Shown here: piece after piece, positions 1-10,677 of the stretch
Layout: each line of letters begins with the position of its first letter
Numbering within the stretch: the stretch's first letter is position 1
Assembly (NCBI GenBank): GCA_050951005.1
Contig: JBMNIP010000002.1
Location: 496,001 to 560,000, forward strand
Length of the DNA: 64,000 nt
Origin: UMGS1519 sp050951005
GTDB lineage: Bacteria > Actinomycetota > Coriobacteriia > Coriobacteriales > Eggerthellaceae
Reading direction: 5' to 3'
Notes under the pieces: generated by a model
Databases searched by the model: none
What the model was told of the DNA's origin: nothing
What the model saw: the letters and a program-made list of their open reading frames with translations, nothing else
Program-made: the position numbers and the translations under genes

Positions 1-1
1 C

Positions 2-478
2 GTGGACCATGTGACCATCTACGACGTGCAAGGCCCCACGTTCTATGCAGAGCTGGTATTGAAAGCGCGCGGCAAGCTGCTGTCGCTTGATGCCCGACCC
101 AGCGACGCCATCTCTTTGGCATTGCGCGAGGAGGCACCGCTGTATATGGACGACGCCGTGCTAGAGCGCGCCTCGTTCCCGTACCTGTTCAACGAAGAAG
201 CCGACGACCCCGACCAGATAATGGCGGATTTCCACAACTTCATCGAGCAGCTAACCCCCGACGACCTTACGGAGGGCAGCCGTCAGGACCGGGAAGCCGT
301 CATCAGGCAGGCCGAACAGCTGATCGGTGCTGCCAGTAGCAGCCAAGACGCACCTCATGGAACCGGAAACGCCGCCGACTCGGCCGATACGGGAAATAAA
401 GCACAAGGTGAGGAATCAAGCGGGCAGGCAGACAACCCCGCCGCACCCGGCAACGGCCCGGAAAACCCACGTTCTTAA
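2..478 (+). CDS. Bifunctional nuclease family protein (DUF151), 5' end cut off
   Basis: The frame is already open at base 2, so the start lies outside the window; 158 residues remain. Residues 5-75 show the C-terminal half of the DUF151 fold: a TFYAELVL strand, then LDARPSDAISLALR and an acidic PLYMDDAVL stretch, a pattern typical of this family. The usual N-terminal 60-70 residues are missing. After about residue 95 the sequence becomes a low-complexity Ala/Gly/Asn/Ser tail (residues 110-158), probably disordered. Family members are described as weak DNases/RNases or stress-linked proteins; the exact role here is unknown. It converges on gyrA and is separated from it by a shared terminator. 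Confidence 0.75.
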   Translation: MDHVTIYDVQGPTFYAELVLKARGKLLSLDARPSDAISLALREEAPLYMDDAVLERASFPYLFNEEADDPDQIMADFHNFIEQLTPDDLTEGSRQDREAVIRQAEQLIGAASSSQDAPHGTGNAADSADTGNKAQGEESSGQADNPAAPGNGPENPRS

Positions 479-532
479 CTCGCGCTCCCCCAAACCGCAC
501 AGCTGCTCATTGCCAGTAGCGCCGTGTAGAAA

Positions 533-562
533 AAAGCCCGCTCGGAAAATCCGGGCGGGCTT
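533..562. terminator. Bidirectional terminator between DUF151 gene and gyrA
   Basis: A GC-rich hairpin (arms AAGCCCGC and GCGGGCTT, with an inner CGG/CCG extension and an AAAA loop) lies between two convergent genes. It has A residues on the left and a short T-containing stretch on the right, so it can serve both strands. Confidence 0.75.
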
Positions 563-605
563 CACTATTGCGTGCGTTCTTCAAAAAGCAGCCAATGGTC
601 CTCGC

Positions 606-3239
606 TTAGTTGTCGGAATCCCCATCGTCCTCGCCCTTGATTGATTGGGCGATCTCTTCTCGGGAAGCCTCCTCTACCAATGTCTCGGGCTCATCGATGG
701 CCTTCTTGTCCTTCTTCGGGCGATCGCCTTCGTTCGCAATGGCCACTGCGGTAACGCGGTCGTTCTTCGCGATATCCATGATGCGGACCCCTTGCGTGGC
801 ACGACCCAGCTTGCTGACGCCCTTCGCCGGCGTACGGACCACGATGCCCTCCTCGGAGATGATGATGAGCTCGTCGCCTTCTTTGACCACTTTCATGGCA
901 GCCAGGCGGCCCTTCTTCACGGTCATCGTCAACGTCTGGACGCCCTTGCCGCCGCGATGGTGGCTGGGGTACTCGGAGATAGGCGTGCGCTTGCCGTAGC
1001 CCTTTTCGGTGATGACCAGCAGCTGCGAGTCTTCATTGGCAATCTCCATGCCCAGGACGTGGTCTTCGCCGTCGTCTTCCAGGGTCATGCCGCGTACGCC
1101 CATGGTATCGCGGCCCATGGTGCGGACCTCGCTCTCGTCCCACCGGATAGCCTTGCCGGCAGCGGATGCCATGATCACGGATTCACCGGGCTTCACACGA
1201 CGCACCGCAATGAGCTCGTCCCCATCGCGCAGGTTGATGGCAATCAGGCCGTCTTGGCGCGTGCGGTCATAGGCGCTCATCGCCGTCTTCTTCACCATGC
1301 CCTGCGCCGTGGCGAACAGCAGGAACTCGTCTTCAGGGAATTCCTTGGTGGAAAGCGAGGCGGCTACGGTCTCGCCCTTGTGCAGATGCAGCAGGTTCAC
1401 GATGGCCGTGCCGCGCGCATGGCGCGATGCCTCGGGCACCTCGTAGACCTTCAGGCGATACACCTTGCCGAGCGAGGTGAAGAACAGCATGTAGTCATGG
1501 GTCGATGCCGTGAAGATGTGCTCCACGAAATCGTTGTCTTTCAGGTTAACCCCGGACATGCCCTTGCCACCGCGTTTCTGCTGGCGGTAGGTACTGATCG
1601 GCATGCGCTTGATGTAGCCGGCACGCGTGATGGTCACGGCCACTTCCTCGTCGGCGATCAGGTCTTCGACGTCGATCTCCTTTGCCGCGGCGGCGATACG
1701 CGTGCGGCGCGGGGTCTTGTACTTCTCGCCGATCTCTGCCATCTCCTTCTTGATGATGTCCTTGACCAGGCTCTCATCGGAAAGGATGCGCTTGTACTCG
1801 GCGATCTGGTCGTGCAGTTCCTTCAATTCGTCAACCAGCTTCTCACGCTGCAGGGCGGTCAGGCGGCGCAGGCGCATATCCAGGATGGCCTCGGCCTGGC
1901 GTTCGCTGAGCTTGAAGCGTTCGCGCAAGCGGTCGTTGGCTTCCTGGTCGGTTGCAGACGAGCGGATGATCTCAACCACCTCGTCGATGTTGTCGACGGC
2001 GATGACCAAGCCTTCCAAGATATGGGCACGCTCTTCGGCCTTGCGCAGCTCGAACTGCGTACGGCGGACGATGACGTCCTCCTGGTGCTGGATGTAGTAC
2101 TGCAGTATCTCCTTAAGGCTGAGCACCTTCGGCATGCCGTTGACCAGGGCAATCATGATGGCGCTGAAGTTCACCTGGAGCTGTGTGTGCTTGTACAGCT
2201 TGTTCAGGACAACCTGCGGCAGCGCATTCTGCTTCAACTCGATGATGATGTCGATGCCATGGCGGTCGGCGCCGTCGTGGATGTTGGAGATCTCGGGCAG
2301 CTTCTTCTCGCGCACCAGATCGGCCAGGCTCTGCAGCAGGCGCGAACGGTTCACGGTATAGGGAATCTCGGAGACGATGATCTGGCTCTTGCCGTTCTTC
2401 TTCTCTTTGATAGTGCATTTCGCGCGCACCGGGATGTGGCCACGGCCGGTCTCATAGGCCTGGCGAATGCCCTCACGGCCCATGATGATGCCGCCGGTCG
2501 GGAAGTCCGGACCCGGCAGCACCTTCATCAGGTCATCCACCGTTGCATCCGGGTTGTCCAGCAGCATCTGCGCAGCGGCAATGGTCTCGCCCAGGTTGTG
2601 CGGCGGGATGTTGGTAGCCATGCCGACGGCGATGCCGGAGGAGCCGTTGACCAGCAGGTTCGGGAAGCGCGAAGGCAACACGGAGGGCTCTTGCAGGCTC
2701 TCGTCGTAGTTCGGCTGGAAATCGACCGTTTCCTGGCGCAAGCCATCCAGCATCTCCATGGCCGGCTTTGCCAGACGCGCCTCGGTATAGCGCATGGCGG
2801 CCGCGGAGTCGCCGTCGATGGAGCCGAAGTTGCCGTGGCCGTCGACCAGCGGCAAGCTCATATTGAACGGCTGTGCCAGACGCACCATGGCGTCGTACAC
2901 GGCGCTGTCGCCGTGGGGATGGTACTTGCCGATAACATCGCCGACCGTACGCGCCGACTTCACATGCGGCTTGTTCGGTGTGGAACCGGATTCGTACATG
3001 GCCCACAAGATGCGGCGATGCACGGGTTTCAAGCCATCGCGGACATCCGGCAGGGCACGGCTGATGATGACGCTCATGGAGTATTCCAGGAACGACTGCT
3101 GCATCTCGCGGCCCAGTTCGTAGGTCAGAAGGTTGCCGGCAGCTTCCTTATCCTCTTCCACGACTTCGGCCTCGACTTCGGGAGCCTGCCCTTCGTTTTC
3201 GTTCTCGTTGTTCGGGTTCTTAGTATCTGCCACGTTCAT
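606..3239 (-). CDS. gyrA: DNA gyrase subunit A
   Basis: Breakage-reunion subunit of DNA gyrase, which introduces negative supercoils together with GyrB. An acidic N-terminal extension of about 35 residues precedes the conserved core. The quinolone-resistance region reads HPHGDSAVYDAMV, with Ser at about 112 and Asp at about 116, the susceptible-type residues. The catalytic tyrosine is in AAAMRYTEA (about Tyr151). The GyrA box QQKRGGKG, required for DNA wrapping, is present at the start of the six-bladed C-terminal domain. At 877 residues the length is normal. It lies 36 bp downstream of gyrB on the same strand, so the two are probably co-transcribed. The acidic C-terminal tail (EDDGDSDN) is usual. 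Confidence 0.98.
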   Translation of the reverse strand: MNVADTKNPNNENENEGQAPEVEAEVVEEDKEAAGNLLTYELGREMQQSFLEYSMSVIISRALPDVRDGLKPVHRRILWAMYESGSTPNKPHVKSARTVGDVIGKYHPHGDSAVYDAMVRLAQPFNMSLPLVDGHGNFGSIDGDSAAAMRYTEARLAKPAMEMLDGLRQETVDFQPNYDESLQEPSVLPSRFPNLLVNGSSGIAVGMATNIPPHNLGETIAAAQMLLDNPDATVDDLMKVLPGPDFPTGGIIMGREGIRQAYETGRGHIPVRAKCTIKEKKNGKSQIIVSEIPYTVNRSRLLQSLADLVREKKLPEISNIHDGADRHGIDIIIELKQNALPQVVLNKLYKHTQLQVNFSAIMIALVNGMPKVLSLKEILQYYIQHQEDVIVRRTQFELRKAEERAHILEGLVIAVDNIDEVVEIIRSSATDQEANDRLRERFKLSERQAEAILDMRLRRLTALQREKLVDELKELHDQIAEYKRILSDESLVKDIIKKEMAEIGEKYKTPRRTRIAAAAKEIDVEDLIADEEVAVTITRAGYIKRMPISTYRQQKRGGKGMSGVNLKDNDFVEHIFTASTHDYMLFFTSLGKVYRLKVYEVPEASRHARGTAIVNLLHLHKGETVAASLSTKEFPEDEFLLFATAQGMVKKTAMSAYDRTRQDGLIAINLRDGDELIAVRRVKPGESVIMASAAGKAIRWDESEVRTMGRDTMGVRGMTLEDDGEDHVLGMEIANEDSQLLVITEKGYGKRTPISEYPSHHRGGKGVQTLTMTVKKGRLAAMKVVKEGDELIIISEEGIVVRTPAKGVSKLGRATQGVRIMDIAKNDRVTAVAIANEGDRPKKDKKAIDEPETLVEEASREEIAQSIKGEDDGDSDN

Positions 3240-3275
3240 TCACTTTCTGTGTTGCGGTGAATCTTCGGATGCGGA

Positions 3276-5225
<1,950 letters not shown>

Positions 5226-5257
5226 TAGTTGCTCCTTGGATAAAAAGGTTATGCATG

Positions 5258-5279
5258 AAAAAGCACCCGTTTCGGATGC
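5258..5279 (-). terminator. Terminator-like hairpin in front of gyrB, possible leader attenuator
   Basis: On the minus strand a 7-bp stem (GCATCCG with CGGGTGC, one G-U pair, AAA loop) is followed by five T residues. It follows dciA, so it could simply end that transcript. However, only about 33 nt separate it from the gyrB start, leaving little room for a promoter between them. A possible -10 (TAGAAT) lies upstream of the hairpin, which would place the hairpin inside the gyrB leader. Confidence 0.5.
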
Positions 5280-5494
5280 CGTTGTTATTCTATCAGAATA
5301 AGGGGGTCTAGTTTCTGGTTCTCATACCCACTCCACAAGCAATGTAGCGGCGAATGAGGCCCATTTAAGGATGGAAGTAGAAAAAGTCACGCAATAGCGT
5401 CCTCATGAGAAATCTGGCGAAAATTCTCCGCTTTGGAATTCAAATCTGAGACCGCAGAAGAAGCTTCATCGGAAAAAGGACGGGGAAGATCGCC

Positions 5495-6112
5495 TTATCC
5501 GCGAGAATCGGCTTTCAATCCTTTCTTCCAGGCAAGGTCTTTTTCCATTGCCCGCGCAAAGGAACGGGCAAGAACGGGATTCTCGATGCGTCCGGCTTGC
5601 TCCTCAACCAAGCGCTGCTCATGCTGATCCAACGGAACGGGTTCGGCTTTATCCTCGTACGATGGCGGCGTTTCGGCTGCAAATGGATGATATTGCTTGT
5701 AGCGTCCGCGCGAGATGATAATCTTGAACTCGTCCAAATCCTCGTTGAAATGCTGCATGAACTGCAGCTTGATCAACTCGCGGCGGGCGTTGAGCTCAGC
5801 GGCAACGGCGCTGTCGTCCACGTAGACGATAAGCTGCTTGCCCTTGCCGGTTGCGTCGGCATCCTTCCCATCGTCACGGTATCGCTTGCCATGCGCTGCG
5901 GGCTTGCCCGTTGCCCAGACGATATACACGTTGTTCGTATGCGCCAGGATGAACTCGTCATGGTTGTGCTCCATAAGCTTCTGCCACATGGCACGCACCT
6001 GTGCGCCGCGCGCTGCCTTCCGCGCCTCGGCAGCGCTTCCTCCCAGCGAGGCCACAAGCTCGACAGCACCCTTCCCAAAGGATTGCATGTTGCCCGATCG
6101 ACGCTCGCGCAT
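5495..6112 (-). CDS. dciA: DUF721 / DciA-like replication helicase loader candidate
   Basis: Residues about 25-120 fit the DUF721 (DciA) pattern: a tryptophan-containing helix (AMWQKLMEHN), a hydrophobic strand (YIVWAT), then LIVYVDDSAVAAELNARRELIKLQ, which matches the family's typical 'D-S-A-ELRL' region. DciA proteins load or assist the replicative helicase in bacteria lacking DnaC. DUF721 genes sit next to gyrB in actinobacteria, as here. The ATG at 6112 was chosen because it lies one base after the upstream lcp stop (translational coupling); a second ATG at 6088 is possible. The C-terminal 80 residues are charged and helical with no recognised domain. Confidence 0.72.
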   Translation of the reverse strand: MRERRSGNMQSFGKGAVELVASLGGSAAEARKAARGAQVRAMWQKLMEHNHDEFILAHTNNVYIVWATGKPAAHGKRYRDDGKDADATGKGKQLIVYVDDSAVAAELNARRELIKLQFMQHFNEDLDEFKIIISRGRYKQYHPFAAETPPSYEDKAEPVPLDQHEQRLVEEQAGRIENPVLARSFARAMEKDLAWKKGLKADSRG

Positions 6113-6113
6113 A

Positions 6114-7307
6114 TTACTGGCCCGCATTCGTGTTGGCAGGGGCAGAAGCCTGATCCTGGCCGTTCCCTTGAGCGCCGGTTCCGGTGCTGCTGGTAGCGGA
6201 TTGCTGCGTGTTGCCGTATTGAAGCTCATAGCCGCTGTGCCAGTTGCCGTATTGGTCGGTGTAGCCGTACTGCTGCGCCTGTTGCTGCGCAGCCTGCTCA
6301 GCTGCCTCTTGCGCTTCCTTCTGCTTTATCTTTTTATAGGAGATCTTCGGGTTGTATCCGCCATCGACCACATACATCAGATGCTTCCATGCGGTCTTGT
6401 TCTCGCTGATCAGGCCCTTCTGCTTATCCGTGATCTTGTGGGGGCCGTAGCACTGGTAGATCTTGACCGAATCCGAGCCGGCGTGGACGAAATTCTTCAC
6501 CAGAGAGCGAATCAGCGAGGAATTCATGTTCGTCACCACATTGCCGCTCAGCGTCTGGCCGAGGTTGATGGCGTCGGTTTCGCTTTTTCCCAGCACCGCA
6601 TTGATTATGGCAATCTCGATGGACCGTATATTCGCCTGGCGATGGGCATCGTTATTCGAGGAATATTCGTCCCACGCACGCGCGTAGGCAAGGGCTCCAG
6701 AAGACAGCAGCTCGCGAGCAGGACCTTCCTTGACCGTGACGTTCTTCGCCGAGATGGGATCCTGCGACTTCACGGAAACATCCACATCGACCGTAAGCGA
6801 GCCGAACTCGTCGACCACATTCTCGAAACCCTTGAAATTCACGAGCATGTAGTACGGGATATCCACACCGGTCAGGCTCTCGACCGCGTCAACGGTTTTC
6901 ATGGGATCCCCTTCGAGCAGCGTATCCGAGAGCGGAATGTCCTGGCCTCTCAGAACCGTACGCGTCGGTACCGAGACCAAGGTCACGCGATGCTTTTTGG
7001 GATCCACCCGCATCAACGTCAACGTGTCGGCGTGTTGGTCGATCTGAGCATGTTCCGAAGGATTGCCGGTGTAAAGCGCAGTCCCCTTACGAGAATCCGT
7101 TCCGATGATCAGCACATAGAACGGATGATTCTTCTTGACCACCGAGGAGCTGTCGGGCACACCGTTGGTGGCCAGGTTCCCTTCGCCGATACCCGTGGCA
7201 AGCAGCACGCCGGCGCAGACGACCAGCAGTGCCATCAGCACAACGAGGGCACGCGCCACGATATGCTGGCGGCGGCCAACGGTCTTGTCGTCTTTCGGTG
7301 CGTCCAT
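6114..7307 (-). CDS. LytR-CpsA-Psr (LCP) family cell-wall polymer ligase
   Basis: LCP proteins transfer lipid-linked glycopolymers onto peptidoglycan outside the membrane. A short cytoplasmic N-terminus is followed by one membrane segment (about 20-43: ARALVVLMALLVVCAGVLL), then the LCP domain (about 62-300): YVLIIGTDSR, ADTLTLMRVDP, a VSVP strand, and the YYMLVNFKGFENVVDEFG and AYARAW...HRQANIRS segments that line the polyprenyl pocket. The usual S-I-P-R-D motif reads SVPTRT, an oddity. The tail is Gln/Ala/Gly-rich. It lies 12 bp after wecA and 1 bp before dciA. The wecA neighbour suggests it attaches the polymer started by WecA. Confidence 0.9.
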   Translation of the reverse strand: MDAPKDDKTVGRRQHIVARALVVLMALLVVCAGVLLATGIGEGNLATNGVPDSSSVVKKNHPFYVLIIGTDSRKGTALYTGNPSEHAQIDQHADTLTLMRVDPKKHRVTLVSVPTRTVLRGQDIPLSDTLLEGDPMKTVDAVESLTGVDIPYYMLVNFKGFENVVDEFGSLTVDVDVSVKSQDPISAKNVTVKEGPARELLSSGALAYARAWDEYSSNNDAHRQANIRSIEIAIINAVLGKSETDAINLGQTLSGNVVTNMNSSLIRSLVKNFVHAGSDSVKIYQCYGPHKITDKQKGLISENKTAWKHLMYVVDGGYNPKISYKKIKQKEAQEAAEQAAQQQAQQYGYTDQYGNWHSGYELQYGNTQQSATSSTGTGAQGNGQDQASAPANTNAGQ

Positions 7308-7319
7308 ACGGCTCTCTTC

Positions 7320-8546
7320 TCACCCTTCCTTCGAATCGGATGCGGATTCGGCAGAATCCTCCTGGATGGGCGCATCGTCGGCGCCCTCCGAAGGCGGGAT
7401 GGGAATCGTCTGATCGATGATGCGCTGGGCCTCTTCGCGGGTACGGGGTTTGCGGATACCCGTCTGCCCACGCCCTACATAGTAATGTTGCAGGACCGGA
7501 CGGAACAAGCCGAAGCGCCAGATGATGAACCCGACCACAACCAGCAGCACAATAAGGGTGGTCCAGCGCACGATACCCGAGCTGCCCATGAGCAGCAGGC
7601 CGACGAACGCGAGGGCAGCCGTGCATCCGTACAGGATGAGCACCGCCTTGCGCTGGCTGTACCCGGCATCCACCAGGCGATGATGGATGTGCCCCAGGTC
7701 CGCCTGGTCGAAGCGCTTGTGCTGGCGCACACGGCGCACGATTGCGGAAAGGGTATCGAGCACCGGCACACCGGCCATCACCAGCGGCACCACCATGATG
7801 ACGAGGCTCTGGGTCCTTACGACGCCGGCAATGGAAATCGAGCCCAGCAGCAACCCCAAGAACAGGGCCCCCGAATCCCCCATGAATATCGAAGCGGGAT
7901 AGAAGTTGAACACCAGGAAGGCCAGGCAGATGGCCAACAGCATCAGGCACACGAGCACAAGCGAGAAGCTGCCGCGCATCGCCACCAGGATCAGCATGCT
8001 GAATGCGGAGATGCCCACGATGCCGGCCGCCAGTCCATCGAGCCCGTCAATCAGATTGATGATGTTCGCAAAGGCCACCAAATACAGCACCGTGATGGGG
8101 ATGTCCATGAAACCGAGGGAGATATAGGCATCATCGATCAGCGACCGCACCATGTCGATGGACACCCCCGACAGCGCCACGATCAGCGAAGCCACCAGTT
8201 GGCCGGCGAACTTCACTTTCGGACTCAGCTGCACGATGTCGTCGATGAGGCCGGTCAGGAACATGATCGTGAATCCGATGAGCAGCACGGCATAGTTGAT
8301 GTTGTCCACCACGTAATAATCGATGATGCTCCAATTGAAATATCGGACGCCGAGATAAACGGCGACAACACCGGCCATGAATCCCAGATACATGGCAATG
8401 CCGCCGCACCGCGGAATCGGCTTCTTGTTGATCCGCCGGTTGCTGGGATAGTCGATGGCGCCGATGAATGTCGCGATTTTTCGGCACAGCGGCACCGTGG
8501 CCAGCGTAACCAGGAAGGCAACCGAGAACGCAATAACCGCTTCCAT
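7320..8546 (-). CDS. Undecaprenyl-phosphate GlcNAc-1-phosphate transferase (WecA/TagO-like)
   Basis: Integral membrane enzyme that starts lipid-linked glycan synthesis by moving a sugar-1-phosphate from UDP-GlcNAc to undecaprenyl phosphate. About ten or eleven hydrophobic segments are visible. Signature motifs are present: LTGLIDDIVQLSPKVKF, NIINLIDGLDGLAAG, FMGDSGALFLG and the HIHHRL motif that separates WecA/TagO from MraY. The ATG at 8546 has no Shine-Dalgarno. An AAGAGGG box sits 6 nt before an in-frame CTG at 8576, so initiation may occur there and add ten residues. Longer versions are excluded because the predicted promoter lies at 8653-8681. lcp follows at 12 bp. The C-terminal tail (about 60 residues) is acidic. 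Confidence 0.9.
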   Translation of the reverse strand: MEAVIAFSVAFLVTLATVPLCRKIATFIGAIDYPSNRRINKKPIPRCGGIAMYLGFMAGVVAVYLGVRYFNWSIIDYYVVDNINYAVLLIGFTIMFLTGLIDDIVQLSPKVKFAGQLVASLIVALSGVSIDMVRSLIDDAYISLGFMDIPITVLYLVAFANIINLIDGLDGLAAGIVGISAFSMLILVAMRGSFSLVLVCLMLLAICLAFLVFNFYPASIFMGDSGALFLGLLLGSISIAGVVRTQSLVIMVVPLVMAGVPVLDTLSAIVRRVRQHKRFDQADLGHIHHRLVDAGYSQRKAVLILYGCTAALAFVGLLLMGSSGIVRWTTLIVLLVVVGFIIWRFGLFRPVLQHYYVGRGQTGIRKPRTREEAQRIIDQTIPIPPSEGADDAPIQEDSAESASDSKEG

Positions 8547-8652
8547 GAGATTGGATGATGTAAAGAACTGATCCAGCGATATCCCTCTTGGTCGTCCGTC
8601 ATCAAGCCGCGCGTGAATGAAGCTGCGCGCAGGCAAAGAAATACAATGGTTC

Positions 8653-8681
8653 ATTATATCCACAGAACAGCAGCACGTAAA
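8653..8681 (-). promoter_or_regulatory. Sigma-70-type promoter for the wecA-lcp-dciA genes
   Basis: On the minus strand, TTTACG (8681-8676) and a perfect TATAAT (8658-8653) are separated by exactly 17 bp. Position and spacing fit a housekeeping promoter reading into wecA. Confidence 0.6.
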
Positions 8682-8707
8682 AAGCCGTGCCGCTCACGTG
8701 CGAAAAA

Positions 8708-8741
8708 GAAGGGGTGAAGGCCAGGCTGCCGACACCCCTTC
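8708..8741 (-). terminator. Terminator of the zinc-ribbon membrane protein gene
   Basis: Stem GAAGGGGTG / CACCCCTTC with an inner GGC/GCC helix, followed by TTTTT on the minus strand, 27 bp past the upstream gene's stop codon. Confidence 0.75.
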
Positions 8742-8767
8742 CCCTCGTTTTCAAGCAACGCTTCTCA

Positions 8768-9517
8768 TTAGTACAAATATGCAAGCGAGCCAGCGGCGAT
8801 GCCGCCGAGGACCACGATACCGAGAATAACCAGGATCTCGATAACCAGCACGATGATGCCGATGATCAGACCTGCCAGGGCCATCTTGCCATTCGTGGAA
8901 TCCTTATCGCAGCGTCCGCGCGCGACGACGCCGAAGATGATGCCCAAAATAGGCAGGATCACATGCAGGAAGAAGATGCCGACGATGGAGCATACGAGCG
9001 AGGCAACTGCCAGGCCGTCGGTCTTGTTCCCTCCTGCATCAGCTTGCGGGGGAACCGGACTGCCCGTTGGTTGCGGGGCCCCATCCGCACCGGCAGGCGC
9101 TCCCGTTGCCTGATCGCCCTGTTCTTGCGAGGCATCCGCAGGAGCATCGGGCTGAGCCGGTTGCGATGGCGCCTCCGTACCAACCGAAGCTGCCGTCTGG
9201 GTGGAAGCACCCGCATCGGCAGCGGGTTGAGCCGGGGCGGCCGGCGGGGCAGGCGCAGTCGACTGGGCAGGCTCCGCCGGCGGAATAGGCGCTGCGGAAG
9301 CCGCCGTTTCGGAGGCTGTTCCGGATGCCGCTCCGGGCTCAGTGCCCGAGTCTTGCGCATCCGCCCCTGCAGGCGGGACGGGCGCACCCGGTGTTGCGGA
9401 TGCAGCAGCGGCCGTAGCAGCCGATCCGGGCGCGGAGGCACCCTTCAAAGGCGTGCCGCAATTGATGCAGAATCCGGAACCATCGGGTGTTTCCTTATGG
9501 CACTGCGGACATTCCAT
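8768..9517 (-). CDS. Zinc-ribbon, low-complexity linker, DUF4190-type membrane protein
   Basis: A short N-terminal zinc ribbon (CPQCHK ... FCINCG, two CxxC pairs within residues 3-20) is followed by about 130 residues of Ala/Pro/Ser/Thr/Gln-rich linker. The C-terminal domain of about 85 residues has two long hydrophobic segments (LAVASLVCSIVGIFFLHVILPILGII and MALAGLIIGIIVLVIEILVIL) separated by a conserved-looking GVVARGRCDK loop, the arrangement of DUF4190 proteins. Function is unknown; such proteins are common and sometimes linked to envelope homeostasis. A clear AAGGAG Shine-Dalgarno precedes the ATG. It lies 57 bp downstream of the hydrolase gene, possibly co-transcribed. Confidence 0.72.
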   Translation of the reverse strand: MECPQCHKETPDGSGFCINCGTPLKGASAPGSAATAAAASATPGAPVPPAGADAQDSGTEPGAASGTASETAASAAPIPPAEPAQSTAPAPPAAPAQPAADAGASTQTAASVGTEAPSQPAQPDAPADASQEQGDQATGAPAGADGAPQPTGSPVPPQADAGGNKTDGLAVASLVCSIVGIFFLHVILPILGIIFGVVARGRCDKDSTNGKMALAGLIIGIIVLVIEILVILGIVVLGGIAAGSLAYLY

Positions 9518-9573
9518 TTTTTCTCCTTGTCATCGAAAAGGTTGATTATCGGCTCTCGTCGGCAACAACGGCG

Positions 9574-10611
9574 CTAGTCATATGCCACGCCTGCCTGCTG
9601 CAGGAACCTATCGACCAGTGCGAAATAGGCATCCGGGTCCTTCGCGAACGCTTCACCATGGCCCGCACCGGGAACGACGCGCAGCTCGCGAAGCCCAGCT
9701 GCGGTACCAGTATACAGTTCGACTGCCATAGTCGAAGGAATCCAATGATCGCATCCGCCATGGATGAACAGCGTGGGTAGCTGATTGCGTCGGCTGGCAG
9801 CAAGTGCGTCCGACCGTGCGAGGTCGATACCGCTGCGCAGCAGCATGACCAGGCGGACCGCGCTCGCCAATACCGGCCCGGGCCAATTGGCTTGACAGGC
9901 CATCTTGTCTATCATGGCAAGCGCGCTGCTGTAGGCGCTGTCGGCAACGATGGCCTTCACCTGCAAGGGGAGATGCTCGGTCGCGGCGATAATGGCCGTC
10001 ACCGCACCGAGCGAATGGCCATGCAAGACGATTTGAGAATCTTCGCCAAAGCGAACCCGCAGGTAATCGGCCCACAGCCAGATATCCGATGCCTCGGGAA
10101 GCCCCATGCCGATGAACGCCCCGTCGCTTTCGCCCTGGCCATGCAGATCGGGCGACAGCACATTGAAACCGCGACGCAGGTAGTAGAGCGCATATCCATC
10201 CATCTCATAGTGGTCGGCGCGGTATCCATGCAAAAGGATAGCCCAGCGATCGGTAGGCTGCGATCCCCGATAGCAATAGGCAACCGCTGTCTCGTCGGGA
10301 TTTGCCGCGGGAATGGTGACTCGCTCAACGTCCGCATCGGCATAGAGATCCCCCTGGCACTCGGCGACCTTCTGCTTGACCACCGAACGGCTTTCCGCGA
10401 ATTCCAGGCCTTCTGTGCCCGGCATGGTCCGGGCAAGCCGCTCGAAGAAGGCCCGGTCGTTCGTATGGGCCTGATTGGTGAAGTCGCGCGAGACGACGCC
10501 ATTGGCCATGCGCAGCGTCGCCACTGCGCCCGCCGCAGCCGCGGTACCAGCTGCAAAGGCCGCTACCGTGCCTTTACGGGGTTTCTTGCAGAAAGGGCAG
10601 TTTTTCGTCAT
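9574..10611 (-). CDS. Membrane-anchored alpha/beta hydrolase
   Basis: Serine hydrolase of the alpha/beta fold, 345 residues. The N-terminus has a CPFC motif and then a small, Ala-rich hydrophobic segment (about 14-34) that may anchor the protein. Core motifs: ILLHGY oxyanion strand (about 125-130), PDLHGQGESDG, nucleophile Ser200 in GHSLG, the acid in GGCDHWIP, and histidine in GAGHGEAF. The layout resembles YqkD/Bem46-type 'extended' hydrolases; the substrate cannot be told from sequence. AAGGAG lies 7 nt before the ATG. It sits between ackA and the zinc-ribbon gene on the same strand, 66 bp after ackA. Confidence 0.85.
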   Translation of the reverse strand: MTKNCPFCKKPRKGTVAAFAAGTAAAAGAVATLRMANGVVSRDFTNQAHTNDRAFFERLARTMPGTEGLEFAESRSVVKQKVAECQGDLYADADVERVTIPAANPDETAVAYCYRGSQPTDRWAILLHGYRADHYEMDGYALYYLRRGFNVLSPDLHGQGESDGAFIGMGLPEASDIWLWADYLRVRFGEDSQIVLHGHSLGAVTAIIAATEHLPLQVKAIVADSAYSSALAMIDKMACQANWPGPVLASAVRLVMLLRSGIDLARSDALAASRRNQLPTLFIHGGCDHWIPSTMAVELYTGTAAGLRELRVVPGAGHGEAFAKDPDAYFALVDRFLQQAGVAYD

Positions 10612-10677
10612 GGTGTACTCCTTGGGTCAGGCGGGCCGGCTGCCCGTCTCTGCTAACTTCCAGCTTAGCGCATCGGC

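Noticed and set aside
645..3260. An 871-codon open frame antisense to gyrA
   Set aside because: It is the mirror of a GC-rich gene; composition is His/Gln/Val skewed with no recognisable domain, and gyrA is certain.
5838..8558. A 906-codon plus-strand frame across dciA, lcp and wecA
   Set aside because: Antisense shadow of three well-supported genes; the His/Gln/Asp-rich product has no motif.
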